Shown: positions 23,576 to 33,338, counted from the first letter of the stretch. The stretch is DNA of 64,000 nucleotides from JAVBLW01 sp031553215 (GCA_031553215.1 JAVBLW010000003.1:1-64000), one strand, 5' to 3'. The notes: generated by a model from the sequence alone, not told the origin. A program made the numbers and translations.

Positions 23576-25759
23576 ATGAGTGATATTAAAAGATTCGAAT
23601 ATAACTGGGCGGGGCGTCCACTTGTAATCGAAATTGGAGAACTAGCTAAACAAGCAGGTGGTTCTTGTATGGTTTATTATGGAGGAAGTGCTGTATTATC
23701 TGCCGTTTGTTCAAAAACTGCAACAACTGCACAAGATTTCTTCCCATTAATGGTTTTATACCAAGAAAAACTATACGCAGCTGGAAAGATTCCTGGAGGA
23801 TTCTTAAAAAGAGAAGGGCGTCCTAGTGAACATGAGACTTTAGTTTCACGTTTGATTGACCGTCCAATTAGACCTTTATTTGCTGAAGGTTTTGTTAACG
23901 AAGTACAAGTAATAAATACTGTTATGTCAAATGATACTGATTGTTCACCAGCAATGGCAGCAATGTTAGGATCAAGTATTGCATTAATGGTATCTGATAT
24001 TCCATTTGAAGGGCCAATTGCTGGAGTAGTAGTTGGACATATCAATGGAGAATATATTATTAACCCAACTCCTGCACAATTAGAAATTAGTGATGTTAAT
24101 TTAACTGTTGCAGGTACTCATCAAGCAATCAACATGGTTGAAGCTGGTGCAAAAATGGTTACTGAAGAAGTTATGTATGGTGCTTTAATTGCCGGACATA
24201 AAGCTATTCAAGAATTATGTGATTTCCAAGTTGAAATTGCTAAAGCTTGTGGAAAACCAAAAGCTGAAGTTGTTTTATTTGAAAAAGATGAAGCAATTGA
24301 TAAATTAGTAAAAGAATATGCTGAAGCAAAATTAGTTAAAGCTATCCGTATTGAAGATAAACTAGAAAGATATGCAGCTATTGATGCTGTTAATGAAGAA
24401 ACAGTTGCGCACTTTGATCAAAAGAACTTTATCAAAGAAGTTGAAGGAATCAAAGTATTAGATATGGATGCTAAAAAAGCATATATTAGTCAAGTAAATC
24501 ATAGTTTAGAAGAAATTCTACACAATGAAGTTCGTAGATTAATAAGTGTTGATAAAATTAGACCTGACGGACGTAAGGTTGATGAAATTAGACCTTTATC
24601 AAGTAGAACAGATGTATTACCAAGAACTCATGGTTCTGCATTATTTACACGTGGTCAAACACAATCTTTAAGCGTAACTACTTTAGGTGCTTTAAATGAA
24701 TACCAAATTATTGATGGTTTAAGTGTAGAAGATTCTAAACGTTTTATGTTACATTATAACTTCCCTCAATATTCAGTTGGTGAAACTGGACGTTATGGTG
24801 GGGTTGGACGTAGAGAAGTTGGTCATGGTGCTTTAGGAGAAAGAGCTATTGCGGCTGTTATTCCAAGTGAAGATGAATTTCCATATACAATTCGTGTTGT
24901 AAGTGAAATATTAGAATCAAATGGTTCTTCAAGTCAAGCTTCAATTTGTGCAGGGACTATGTCATTAATGGCTGCCGGAGTTCCGTTAAAAGCTCCAGTT
25001 GCTGGTATTGCTATGGGTCTTATCACATTAGGTGATGACTATACAATATTAACTGATATTCAAGGTTTAGAAGATCATTTAGGAGATATGGATTTTAAAG
25101 TTGCTGGTACAAAAGATGGTATTACGGCTTTACAAATGGATATTAAAATTAAAGGTATTACATATAAGATTTTAGAAGAAGCTTTAGCACAAGCTAAAAA
25201 GGGACGTCTTGAAATCTTAGATCATATGATGACTACTATTTCTGAATGTAGAAGTGATGTTAATCAATATGCTCCAAAAGTGACAATGATGAGAATTAAT
25301 CCCGATAAGATTAAAGAAGTTATTGGAGCAGGTGGAAAAATTATTAACCAAATCATTGAAGATTGTAATCAAGTTAAGATTGATATCGAACAAGATGGTA
25401 GAGTTTATTTAATGCATCAAGATAGAGTATACACTGAAAAAGCTAAGAAAATTATTTCTAATATTGTTCGTGAAGCAGAAGTTGGTAAAGTTTATACTGG
25501 ACGTGTTTCAAGAATTGAAAAATACGGTGTGTTTGTTGAATTATGGGAAGGAACTGAAGGTTTATGCCATATTTCTAAATTAGCTAAAGAACGTGTTGAA
25601 AAATGTGAAGATATTGTTTCTTTAAATGATTCAATTATTGTAAAATGTATTGGAGTAAATGAAAAAGGTCAAATTGATTTATCAAGAAAAGATGCTTTAT
25701 CAGATACACCAAAAAAAGAAGTTGCTAAAGAAGCAACTACTGAAGAAGTAAAAGCATAA
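23576..25759 (+). CDS. pnp: Polyribonucleotide nucleotidyltransferase (PNPase)
   Basis: Degrades RNA 3' to 5' by phosphorolysis, as part of mRNA turnover. Two RNase PH domains (about 10-225 and 310-540; FTRGQTQSLSVTTLG, RREVGHGALGERA, and the metal-binding LEDHLGDMDFKVAGT) flank an alpha-helical linker. A KH domain (MRINPDKIKEVIGAGGKII) and an S1 domain (GKVYTGRVSRIEKYGVFVEL) follow. Length 727. The last 20 residues are a charged tail. Starts after AAAGGAG. rpsO-pnp adjacency is ancestral, but here a minus-strand pair is inserted between them. Confidence 0.97.
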   Translation: MSDIKRFEYNWAGRPLVIEIGELAKQAGGSCMVYYGGSAVLSAVCSKTATTAQDFFPLMVLYQEKLYAAGKIPGGFLKREGRPSEHETLVSRLIDRPIRPLFAEGFVNEVQVINTVMSNDTDCSPAMAAMLGSSIALMVSDIPFEGPIAGVVVGHINGEYIINPTPAQLEISDVNLTVAGTHQAINMVEAGAKMVTEEVMYGALIAGHKAIQELCDFQVEIAKACGKPKAEVVLFEKDEAIDKLVKEYAEAKLVKAIRIEDKLERYAAIDAVNEETVAHFDQKNFIKEVEGIKVLDMDAKKAYISQVNHSLEEILHNEVRRLISVDKIRPDGRKVDEIRPLSSRTDVLPRTHGSALFTRGQTQSLSVTTLGALNEYQIIDGLSVEDSKRFMLHYNFPQYSVGETGRYGGVGRREVGHGALGERAIAAVIPSEDEFPYTIRVVSEILESNGSSSQASICAGTMSLMAAGVPLKAPVAGIAMGLITLGDDYTILTDIQGLEDHLGDMDFKVAGTKDGITALQMDIKIKGITYKILEEALAQAKKGRLEILDHMMTTISECRSDVNQYAPKVTMMRINPDKIKEVIGAGGKIINQIIEDCNQVKIDIEQDGRVYLMHQDRVYTEKAKKIISNIVREAEVGKVYTGRVSRIEKYGVFVELWEGTEGLCHISKLAKERVEKCEDIVSLNDSIIVKCIGVNEKGQIDLSRKDALSDTPKKEVAKEATTEEVKA

Positions 25760-25765
25760 ATAATG

Positions 25766-25797
25766 AAATGGTAATAGAAATATTACCATTTTTTGTA
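25766..25797 (+). terminator. Terminator of pnp
   Basis: AAATGGTAATA (25766-25776)-GAAA-TATTACCATTT (25781-25791) with T-run; perfect 11-base stem with a GNRA-type loop. Confidence 0.88.
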
Positions 25798-25837
25798 TTT
25801 TTAAAGGATATTACATAATACTATAAATGGTGATTTT

Positions 25838-26659
25838 ATGCTTTTGAATAAAATAATTGATAAGTTAAATATAAATCTAGATGAACTTCTTAGTGGATTA
25901 ATAAAAGGAATTATTTTTTTAATACTAGGTTATATAATAGTAAAAATAATAATGATGATTCTCAAACGACTTCTATATAGATCTAAATTAGATAGAACTG
26001 TAGCAAATTTTCTTTTTTCAGTAATAAAAGCAATAATTTATTTAATTTATACATTAGGAGTATTGAGTACTTTTGGAATACCATTAACTGGGGTTACAGC
26101 CATATTAACGGCTAGTGGAGTTGCAATATCTTTAGCACTACAAGATTCTTTATCTAATATTGCCAATGGTATGATGATTATATTTTCCAAACCATTCAAA
26201 TCTGGTGATTATATAAGTGTTGAAGAAATAGATGGAACAGTTGTGGATATAACAATGTCCATGACTAAATTAATAACTCCAGATAATAAGCAAATAACTA
26301 TTCCCAATACTAAAGTATTTAAAGCTAATATTATTAATTATACAGCCATGGATTTTAGAAGATTAGATATGGAATTCTTTGTGGATTTGTATAGTGATGT
26401 TGCTAGGGTAAAAAAAGTCCTTCATGACACAGTTATGTCGCATCCTTTAGTAATGAAAACTAAAAATCCTATGATTAATGTAAAAGAGTATAAAGAGAAA
26501 TCATTAATATTTATTTGCCGTGCCTGGGTTCAAACAGATGACTATTGGGATTTAAGATGGGAAATATATGAATTAATTCAAAAATCTTTTTTAGACAATG
26601 AAATAATTATCCCTTATGATAAATTGGATATAAGAATCCTTGACAATCATAAAGAATAA
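25838..26659 (+). CDS. mscS: Small-conductance mechanosensitive channel (MscS family)
   Basis: A membrane channel that releases solutes on hypo-osmotic shock. 273 residues with three N-terminal membrane helices; the third, pore-lining helix is followed by GVAISLALQDSLSNIANGMMIIFSKPFKSGDYI, the diagnostic MscS beta-domain region. The start is ATG 25838 with the shifted ribosome binding site GGTGAT. The promoter of the RNase P RNA gene lies inside its last 20 bases. Confidence 0.93.
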   Translation: MLLNKIIDKLNINLDELLSGLIKGIIFLILGYIIVKIIMMILKRLLYRSKLDRTVANFLFSVIKAIIYLIYTLGVLSTFGIPLTGVTAILTASGVAISLALQDSLSNIANGMMIIFSKPFKSGDYISVEEIDGTVVDITMSMTKLITPDNKQITIPNTKVFKANIINYTAMDFRRLDMEFFVDLYSDVARVKKVLHDTVMSHPLVMKTKNPMINVKEYKEKSLIFICRAWVQTDDYWDLRWEIYELIQKSFLDNEIIIPYDKLDIRILDNHKE

Positions 26660-26668
26660 ACTTATAAT
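26640..26668 (+). promoter_or_regulatory. Promoter of rnpB
   Basis: Perfect TTGACA (26640-26645), 17 bases, perfect TATAAT (26663-26668). It overlaps the 3' end and stop codon of mscS. Confidence 0.9.
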
Positions 26669-26674
26669 TAATAT

Positions 26675-27016
26675 GCTTTGTAGTTGGGTAATTGAGCCTT
26701 AATTGGTTAGGAAAGTCCATGCTAGCACAGTCTGTGATGATTGTAGTGTTTGTGCCTAGGGAAAAAATAACCTAGGGCACCTTTTTGGTGACGGCAATTG
26801 AAACCTAAGTCTTTATGATATGGTGTAGATTATAACGTGCCACAGTGACGATACTTTTAGAAATAAAAGAGTGAAACGGGGTAAACCCCTCAAGCTAGAA
26901 ACCCAAATTTGGTAGGGGAGTCTGCGGAAGCTAACAAGAAGCGACCAAGGAACGAGAAATCGTAGATAGATAATTACCGCCTTTACGGTACAAAACATGG
27001 CTTATAGACTACATAG
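26675..27016 (+). ncRNA. rnpB: RNase P RNA, type B (Bacillus type)
   Basis: Catalytic RNA that trims tRNA 5' ends. Conserved blocks include GGAAAGTCCATGCTAGCAC, GTGCCTAGGGAA...CCTAGGGCA, GTGCCACAGTGACGA, GTGAAACGGGGTAAACCCC, GAAACCCAAATTTGG and the 3' ACAAAACATGGCTTATAG. The P1 stem pairs TGTAGT (26679-26684) with ACTACA (27008-27013). These elements are those of B. subtilis-type RNA rather than the ancestral type A. A 61-residue minus-strand open frame here is spurious. Confidence 0.95.
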
Positions 27017-27017
27017 T

Positions 27018-27055
27018 AATAATAAAGAGGTATTAATTTACCTCTTTATTATTTA
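27018..27055 (+). terminator. Terminator of rnpB
   Basis: AATAATAAAGAGGTA (27018-27032) pairs with TACCTCTTTATTATT (27039-27053), a 15-base perfect stem. Confidence 0.88.
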
Positions 27056-27119
27056 TTGTGATAATTTTTCCCATATAATTTTAATATTTTATATAAAATA
27101 TAGTTAAGTTGGTGATTTT

Positions 27120-28547
27120 ATGACAAAAGATGAAGCAAGAAGAGAGAAAATTTTAAATGGTAAGTTAATAAATACGATAATTGCAATATCGTTTCCGATA
27201 TTTTTATATAATTTTTTTAATGCAGCATATACCTTGATAGATTCAATGGTTGCGTCAAAAATAAGTTCAGAAAGTGTTTCGGTAGTAACAACTTTAAGTC
27301 AAGTTAAGAATTTATTGTCTTCGCTAGGGGCTGGTCTTGCCTCAGGTGGATCAATTATAGTTGCTAGGCATTTTGGAGCTGCAAGATATGATGAGGCGAA
27401 GAAGAATGCCAATGTTTTATATACTATGGCAATTGTTATAGTAGCTTTGTTATTACTTATTTGTTTACCACTTGCAGTACCTATTATAAAGGCTTCGGGT
27501 GTTTCTAAAGATTTAGTTGCTATGAGTACAGGATATTTCGTTGTAAGTATTTGTGATTTAGGTTTTATTTTCTTTAACAATATATTTTTAGGATTACAAA
27601 AAGCTAAAGCAAATACAAAATTAGTTTTTTATTTAAATATAATGGTAATGATGGTGAAGTTATTATTAACTATTATTTTTGTTTATGGTTTCCATGTACA
27701 AAATATAATTTGGATTGCAGTTGCTACAATGATTGGTCAAAGTATTATGTTTACTGTAGGAACTTTTATCATGTTTAATAAGAAGAATATTTTTAAGATA
27801 TCACTCAAAAAATTAGGTTTAAGTTGGGAATATGTTAAACCAATTCTCCAATTATCTATTCCTATTTTCATTGGTAAATTTGTATTTTCTTTTGGAAAAG
27901 TAAGTGTTAATTCAATGTGTAAAAAATATGGTAGTTTAGTTGTAGGAGCATTAGGTGTTTCCAATCATATTTCTGGTTTGGTTACTAGCCCTGTTAACTC
28001 ATTTGAAGAAGGGGAATCAACAATTGTAAGTCAAAATTTAGGTAATAGAAATATAAAAAGAGCCTTAAATACATTTACCAAAACACTTTGTATTACTTTA
28101 ACAATCGGTACGATAGGTTATATATTAGTAAGGTTTGCTTTTCAGGATCAGCTAATTAAACTTTTTAATCAAAATTCGAAAGATGCAAATGCACCAGAAT
28201 TTATGGTTTTAATTAAAAGTATTTTCTATTATGATTCTTGGTCGATTATAGCATTAGCGGTAAATTCGGCAGTCTTAGGAGTATTATATGGATTTGGTCA
28301 AACACAATTATCTATGATATTAAATATTAGTCGTGTATTCGTATTTAGAATTCCAGTATTATGGTACTTCCAACATTATCATCCTGAAATGGGTGCAGAG
28401 TGTGCTGGTATCTCGATGGGTATTAGTAATATAGGAATTGCTAGTATGTCAGTTGTATTCTTAGTAATATTTTTACTTAAAATAAAAAGAAGAGGCTACA
28501 ATGGAATGTATTTGGACGATAGAGTTGAAAATATTCAAAATATTTAA
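27120..28547 (+). CDS. MATE family multidrug/cation exporter
   Basis: 475 residues with about 12 membrane helices in two homologous halves. The N-terminus (KLINTIIAISFPIFLYNFFNAAYTLIDSMVAS) and GLASGGSIIVARHFGAARYDEAKK are typical of the MATE group that exports drugs or metabolites using Na+ or H+. The second half repeats the pattern (LQLSIPIFIGKFVFSFGKVSVN, NRNIKRALNTF). The substrate cannot be predicted. Start ATG with GGTGAT ribosome binding site; a terminator follows. Confidence 0.9.
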   Translation: MTKDEARREKILNGKLINTIIAISFPIFLYNFFNAAYTLIDSMVASKISSESVSVVTTLSQVKNLLSSLGAGLASGGSIIVARHFGAARYDEAKKNANVLYTMAIVIVALLLLICLPLAVPIIKASGVSKDLVAMSTGYFVVSICDLGFIFFNNIFLGLQKAKANTKLVFYLNIMVMMVKLLLTIIFVYGFHVQNIIWIAVATMIGQSIMFTVGTFIMFNKKNIFKISLKKLGLSWEYVKPILQLSIPIFIGKFVFSFGKVSVNSMCKKYGSLVVGALGVSNHISGLVTSPVNSFEEGESTIVSQNLGNRNIKRALNTFTKTLCITLTIGTIGYILVRFAFQDQLIKLFNQNSKDANAPEFMVLIKSIFYYDSWSIIALAVNSAVLGVLYGFGQTQLSMILNISRVFVFRIPVLWYFQHYHPEMGAECAGISMGISNIGIASMSVVFLVIFLLKIKRRGYNGMYLDDRVENIQNI

Positions 28548-28567
28548 ATGCCTTAGGGCATTTTTTT
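28546..28567 (+). terminator. Terminator of the MATE gene
   Basis: AAATGCC-TTAG-GGCATTT (28546-28563) plus T-run. Confidence 0.8.
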
Positions 28568-28577
28568 CTTCATATTC

Positions 28578-28606
28578 TTGTAAAAAATACCTAAATAATG
28601 TAAAAT
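28578..28606 (+). promoter_or_regulatory. Promoter of lepA
   Basis: TTGTAA (28578-28583), 17 bases, TAAAAT (28601-28606). Confidence 0.65.
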
Positions 28607-28635
28607 AGAAAAGATGATTAAAAGGAGTTTTTGGT

Positions 28636-30471
28636 ATGAGTGATATATTGACAAAAGAAGAATTACTAAATAGACAAAAAAGAATAAGAAACTTTTCAAT
28701 TATTGCCCATATTGACCATGGAAAATCAACATTGGCAGATAGAATTTTAGAGTTATGTGATAATGTTACCAAAAGAGAAATGGTAGAACAAATTTTAGAT
28801 AGCATGGATTTAGAAAGAGAACGTGGAATTACAATAAAACTAAATGCTGTTGCATTAAATTATAAAGCATTAGATGGTAATGAATATATTTTTCATTTAA
28901 TTGATACCCCGGGACATGTCGACTTTACTTATGAGGTTAGTAGAAGCTTAGCGGCTTGTGAAGGAGCTATCTTAGTAGTAGATGCATCACAAGGTATTGA
29001 GGCCCAAACATTAGCGAATGTATATTTAGCTTTAGATAATAATCTTGAAATATTACCAGTAATAAACAAAATAGATTTACCAAGTGCTGATCCTGAAAGA
29101 ATAAAAAAGGAAATAGAAGATGTTATTGGACTTCCAGCTGAAGAAGCTGTTTTAGCAAGTGCTAAGGCAGGAATAGGTATTCAGGATATTCTTGAACAAA
29201 TAGTAAAATATGTACCATCTCCGACTGGAGATCCTATGGCACCAGTGCAAGCTCTTATCTTTGATAGTGCATTTGATGCATATAGAGGAGTAGTTGTATT
29301 AATAAGAGTTGTAAGTGGTACAATAAAAGTTGGAGATACAATTCACTTTATGGCAACAGGAGCTTCATATCAAGTTGTCGAACTTGGAGTTAGAACTCCA
29401 AAAGAAGTAAGACGTGAGTATCTTACTGCTGGTGATGTTGGATTTATTACAGCTAGTATTAAAGATATCAATATGGTCCATGTTGGGGATACAATTACTA
29501 CCTTAGAAAATAAAAGTATTGAACAATTAGAAGGATATAGAAAATTAAATCCAATGGTATTCTGTGGATTATATCCTATTGATTCTAAAAAATATCCAGA
29601 TTTAAGAGATGCCCTAGATAAAATGAAATTATCAGATGCGGCATTAATATATGAAGCTGAATCTTCTCAAGCTTTAGGATTCGGATTTAGAACTGGATTC
29701 CTAGGATTACTTCATATGGATATTGTTCAAGAAAGAATTAATAGAGAATTTGGAATTGAATTAATTGCGACTGCACCAAGTGTTAGTTATCACGTTTATT
29801 TAACAGACGGTTCAATGATAAAAATTGATAACCCAAGTCAATTACCTCCGTTAACTGAAATTGATAGAATTGAAGAACCTTATGTTACAGCTACAGTTAT
29901 GGCTCCTTCTGATTATGTAGGTGCAGTAATGGATTTATGTCAAAAGAAACGTGGTACGTTTATTGATATGAAATATATTGAAGAAACACGTGTAGTAATT
30001 CATTATGATATGCCTTTATTAGAAATAGTTTATGATTTCTTTGATAGATTAAAATCACAAACTAAAGGATATGCCTCATTTGACTATGAATTAGGAGAAT
30101 ACAAAGCTTCAAAATTAGTTAAAATGGATATAATGCTTAATGGAGATATTGTCGATGCATTATCAGTTATTGTGCATAAAGATTTTGCATATGGACGAGG
30201 AAAAATAATTGTAGAAAAATTAAAAGATATTATTCCACGTCAAATGTTTGAGGTTCCTGTTCAGGCAGTAATCAATAACAAAGTTATTGCTAGAAGTGAT
30301 ATTAAAGCTATGAGAAAAGACGTTCTTGCAAAATGTTATGGTGGAGACGTAAGTCGTAAGAAAAAATTATTAGAAAAACAAAAAGAAGGAAAGAAGAAAA
30401 TGAAATCTATTGGATCTGTAGAAGTTCCACAAGAAGCATTCCTTGCGATTCTTTCTACTGACGAGGATTAA
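28636..30471 (+). CDS. lepA: Elongation factor 4 (LepA), ribosomal back-translocase GTPase
   Basis: A translational GTPase that acts on stalled or mispositioned ribosomes and in 30S biogenesis. G1 AHIDHGKSTL, G2 RERGITIK, G3 DTPGHVDF, G4 NKIDLPSAD. The LepA-specific C-terminal domain includes GRGKIIVEKLKDIIPRQMFEVPVQA and the ending AKCYGGDVSRKKKLLEKQKEG. Length 611. ATG after AAAGGAG. The next gene starts one base after its stop. Confidence 0.97.
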   Translation: MSDILTKEELLNRQKRIRNFSIIAHIDHGKSTLADRILELCDNVTKREMVEQILDSMDLERERGITIKLNAVALNYKALDGNEYIFHLIDTPGHVDFTYEVSRSLAACEGAILVVDASQGIEAQTLANVYLALDNNLEILPVINKIDLPSADPERIKKEIEDVIGLPAEEAVLASAKAGIGIQDILEQIVKYVPSPTGDPMAPVQALIFDSAFDAYRGVVVLIRVVSGTIKVGDTIHFMATGASYQVVELGVRTPKEVRREYLTAGDVGFITASIKDINMVHVGDTITTLENKSIEQLEGYRKLNPMVFCGLYPIDSKKYPDLRDALDKMKLSDAALIYEAESSQALGFGFRTGFLGLLHMDIVQERINREFGIELIATAPSVSYHVYLTDGSMIKIDNPSQLPPLTEIDRIEEPYVTATVMAPSDYVGAVMDLCQKKRGTFIDMKYIEETRVVIHYDMPLLEIVYDFFDRLKSQTKGYASFDYELGEYKASKLVKMDIMLNGDIVDALSVIVHKDFAYGRGKIIVEKLKDIIPRQMFEVPVQAVINNKVIARSDIKAMRKDVLAKCYGGDVSRKKKLLEKQKEGKKKMKSIGSVEVPQEAFLAILSTDED

Positions 30472-30472
30472 T

Positions 30473-31300
30473 ATGACTAAAGTAGCATTTATGTATGACT
30501 TTGATAAAACACTATGTGATAAGGATATGCAAGAATATGCATTTATTCCCAATATGAACGTCACAGCTAATGAATTTTGGACTGAAACAACAAAAATGTT
30601 TTCTAGTAATGAAATAGAAAAAATTTTAGCATATATGTATCAAATGATGAAGTACGCTAAGAGAAATAATATTAATTTAACTAGAGAATATTTAAATAGT
30701 TGCGGTAAAGATATAAATTTATTTCCTGGTGTTACCTCATGGTTTGAAAGAATTAATGAAATGGGAAGAAAATTAGGTCTAGAAGTAGAACACTATATTA
30801 TTTCATCTGGTCTAAAAGAAATAATTGATGGATCGGAAATTGCAAAGTATTTCAACGAAATATATTCTTGTGAATTTCATTATGATAGAGAAGGAAATGC
30901 TGATTTTCCTGCCTTTGTAGTAAACTATACAATGAAAACCCAATTTCTATATAGGATTAGTAAAGGTGCATTTGATTTGAATGATGACGTATCATTAAAT
31001 AATATAATCAAAGAATCTGAAAGACGCGTTAAAATGAATCATATGCTATATTTTGGAGATGGATTAACCGATATTCCATGTATGAGACTAGTAAAACAAA
31101 ATGGTGGAAAAAGTATAACTGTATATAACAATAATGATAAAATTGCTAAACAATTACTACGTGATGAAAGATGTAATTTTATTGCTAAAGCGGATTATAG
31201 CAAAGATAGTGAATTAGAAAGAATAGTTTTTGATATTCTAAATAAGATTGCTTTAGATAACAAACTAGATGAACTACATATAAAACAATTAAGTGAGTAA
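30473..31300 (+). CDS. HAD superfamily phosphatase
   Basis: 275 residues. Motif I YDFDKTLCDKD, motif II IISSGLKEII and motif IV FGDGLTDIPCMRLVKQNGG are all present, so the enzyme should be an active haloacid dehalogenase-type phosphohydrolase, with an extended helical cap between residues 20 and 100. It resembles phosphoserine-phosphatase-like HADs; the substrate is not known. ATG 30473 follows GAGGATTAAT and is probably cotranscribed with lepA. Confidence 0.85.
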   Translation: MTKVAFMYDFDKTLCDKDMQEYAFIPNMNVTANEFWTETTKMFSSNEIEKILAYMYQMMKYAKRNNINLTREYLNSCGKDINLFPGVTSWFERINEMGRKLGLEVEHYIISSGLKEIIDGSEIAKYFNEIYSCEFHYDREGNADFPAFVVNYTMKTQFLYRISKGAFDLNDDVSLNNIIKESERRVKMNHMLYFGDGLTDIPCMRLVKQNGGKSITVYNNNDKIAKQLLRDERCNFIAKADYSKDSELERIVFDILNKIALDNKLDELHIKQLSE

Positions 31301-31330
31301 AAAATATGGACGATTTGTCCATATTTTTTT
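31301..31330 (+). terminator. Bidirectional terminator between the HAD gene and the minus-strand gene
   Basis: AAAATATGGAC (31301-31311) / GTCCATATTTT (31317-31327), with A-run and T-run on the two sides so it can serve both convergent genes. Confidence 0.85.
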
Positions 31331-31334
31331 AATG

Positions 31335-32519
31335 TTATTTATTATGTTTTGCCCATGACTTTGAATATCCAAAGCAATCTAAGTATAGTTTCTTTCCTAC
31401 ATAATCTTCAAACTTAAAGACTTCGCTATATTGTGTAACATAATAGCTATACATCCTAGAATAGTTTCTATAGATAGTAAATTTATTGTTTGAACAAAAT
31501 TCTTTAAATGCAGTAGTATTATCCTTAATAGAGCTATAGATATCAAATAATATCTCTATTATATATTCAGAAGAAATATCAATTAAAAAAGGAATAACCC
31601 ATGGTTCATAATCCATATTTAATAATTCTTGGATATTTTTTTGTCTAGTAAAGCCATTATAACTTCTAGAAAATATAGAACAATAGATCATCTTTTGTAT
31701 ATTAGAGAATTCTTCGATTTTTCTAGCGTCAAGTTCAAGGTTATAAACTCTATAAGGAAGATATATGGTTTCGCCATCAAGGTTATACAAAGTAGAACCA
31801 GTACAATTTATATTAACATTATTAATAGTTTTATTAGGTATTTTGTTTAAAACAAATTCAACATCTTTTTCTAAAGTCTTTGGGAAGGCTTTATAGAAAG
31901 CTTTATCCAACAAAATATCTTCTCTAGGGAATCTTCCTGTATTGTAATATTGTTTATAGTCATTACACCAGTATTCCTTTGGGACAATAATACAAGATTT
32001 TACTTCATCAGGGTTTGCAAATATAGGTACTAGAAAGACTTTTAAATATTTATCAATTAAGTGTTTTCTCCAAATCATTATTGAAGAATAATAAACTTTT
32101 CCATTAGGAGTAAGTCTCTTTGGTAGTTCCAATGATAAAGCATAATCATATTCATCAGTTATTATTTCTATAAAATGCCTTATATCCTCTGGTGTTTCAT
32201 CAACCCTATTTTTATATGAACCAAATAGTTTTGATAGTTTTTGTAATTCTTCTGGGTGCTCATCATAATAGGGATCCATGCTATATAATATGGCGGCGCA
32301 ATGATCATCTCTTTCAGGAGTGAGTCTAAAAATATTTTCATGTGCTTGTATTATTGATCCATAAACTATTTTACCTCTTTTGGCTAGTTTTTGTTTATCA
32401 AAATAAATATGACTGATTTGTGTACCGTCAACCCAACGTGGATTACTTACATCAAAATCATTTAAAGGATTTTTTTTATAATTATTTCGTATCTCTTCAA
32501 TAAGCTTTTTATAATCCAT
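31335..32519 (-). CDS. Hypothetical protein, 394 residues
   Basis: I do not recognise this family. It is a soluble-looking protein without a signal peptide or membrane helix, rich in aromatic residues (many Tyr). Notable segments are NPRWVDGTQISHIYFDKQKLAKRGKIVYG, HENIFRLTPERDDHCAAILYS, the Cys-containing VPKEYWCNDYK, and a helical C-terminus. ATG 32519 is set by GGAGG five bases upstream (minus strand); an in-frame ATG at 32531 overlaps that site. It is a single-gene unit with a strong promoter, so it is probably a real, regularly expressed protein. Confidence 0.8.
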   Translation of the reverse strand: MDYKKLIEEIRNNYKKNPLNDFDVSNPRWVDGTQISHIYFDKQKLAKRGKIVYGSIIQAHENIFRLTPERDDHCAAILYSMDPYYDEHPEELQKLSKLFGSYKNRVDETPEDIRHFIEIITDEYDYALSLELPKRLTPNGKVYYSSIMIWRKHLIDKYLKVFLVPIFANPDEVKSCIIVPKEYWCNDYKQYYNTGRFPREDILLDKAFYKAFPKTLEKDVEFVLNKIPNKTINNVNINCTGSTLYNLDGETIYLPYRVYNLELDARKIEEFSNIQKMIYCSIFSRSYNGFTRQKNIQELLNMDYEPWVIPFLIDISSEYIIEILFDIYSSIKDNTTAFKEFCSNNKFTIYRNYSRMYSYYVTQYSEVFKFEDYVGKKLYLDCFGYSKSWAKHNK

Positions 32520-32547
32520 AGTGGCCTCCATTATGTGTATTGCTAGT

Positions 32548-32576
32548 ATTATACAATAAGTTTAAATAAAGGTCAA
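32548..32576 (-). promoter_or_regulatory. Promoter of the 394-residue hypothetical gene
   Basis: Minus strand TTGACC (32576-32571), 17 bases, TATAAT (32553-32548). Confidence 0.75.
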
Positions 32577-32605
32577 AAAGATAGATAAGGTTGCTTTATT
32601 TGATA

Positions 32606-32634
32606 TTGTAATTATTTTCACTTACTAGTATAAT
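32606..32634 (+). promoter_or_regulatory. Promoter of the small membrane protein gene
   Basis: TTGTAA (32606-32611), 17 bases, TATAAT (32629-32634). Confidence 0.65.
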
Positions 32635-32660
32635 GAAATAAAGATAGAGGGTGTATTAAT

Positions 32661-33203
32661 ATGGTTATTGCTAGAAAATTAAAAGCATCTTTTTTAATAG
32701 CGTTTATTGCATTTGTTGTGTTTTTTGTTATAGGAATAATTTTCTTATCTTTAGATGGACAGGTTGAATATTCTAAAATAATAGCAATTATACTTTTTAG
32801 TATGAGTGGCATGTTCTTGTTATTGGCAGTAATTCCACGATTTATAAATACAGGTATTCTTGTTCAATATGATGAAAATAGAAAAAGCTTATTGATAACA
32901 AGAGAAGAACGTACTATTTTTGTACCCCAAAAGACTAGTCTTACTCCAAAAAAAACATGTTATATCGTTCCTATTGATGAAGTGATTGAAGTTATGAGTA
33001 TTAATAAAATGGAATACGAAAGGACACTTCCGATAAGAGTAAGTCTGTTTTATAAGACTAGAGGGATTAATAGTATTAATAGATTACTAATAAAATATAT
33101 GTTAGATGGCGAAGAAGTAATTGCTAGCATAAGAAATGTTAATGGTGTTGCAAAAGTTGTAAGTGTAATACAATCTATTATTGACAAAAGAAAATCTATA
33201 TAG
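32661..33203 (+). CDS. Membrane protein with a PH-like cytoplasmic domain
   Basis: 180 residues. Two membrane helices (about 10-30 and 38-60) are followed by a domain of about 110 residues (GILVQYDENRKSLLITREERTIFVPQKTS... IPIDEV-like IVPIDEVIEVMS ... GVAKVVSVIQSIIDKRK) that resembles bacterial pleckstrin-homology-like domains by its alternating strand pattern and a terminal helix. The role is unknown. Single-gene unit with its own promoter and terminator. Confidence 0.75.
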   Translation: MVIARKLKASFLIAFIAFVVFFVIGIIFLSLDGQVEYSKIIAIILFSMSGMFLLLAVIPRFINTGILVQYDENRKSLLITREERTIFVPQKTSLTPKKTCYIVPIDEVIEVMSINKMEYERTLPIRVSLFYKTRGINSINRLLIKYMLDGEEVIASIRNVNGVAKVVSVIQSIIDKRKSI

Positions 33204-33231
33204 TGTATTAAAAAGTAATATTGTTTTAAAT

Positions 33232-33263
33232 AAAATCAGATTTTATGGAATCTGATTTTTTTG
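33232..33263 (+). terminator. Terminator of the PH-like membrane protein
   Basis: AAAATCAGATT (33232-33242) / AATCTGATTTT (33249-33259), followed by TTTT. Confidence 0.88.
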
Positions 33264-33338
33264 TTTTATTAATCGTTTTTTCTTTTTGTGACATAATATT
33301 TTCTTTGGTTTTTGTATACTATTTCCAAAGGAGAAAGT

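Noticed and set aside
26813..26998. A 61-codon minus-strand frame
   Set aside because: It lies entirely within the RNase P RNA gene and has no ribosome binding site.
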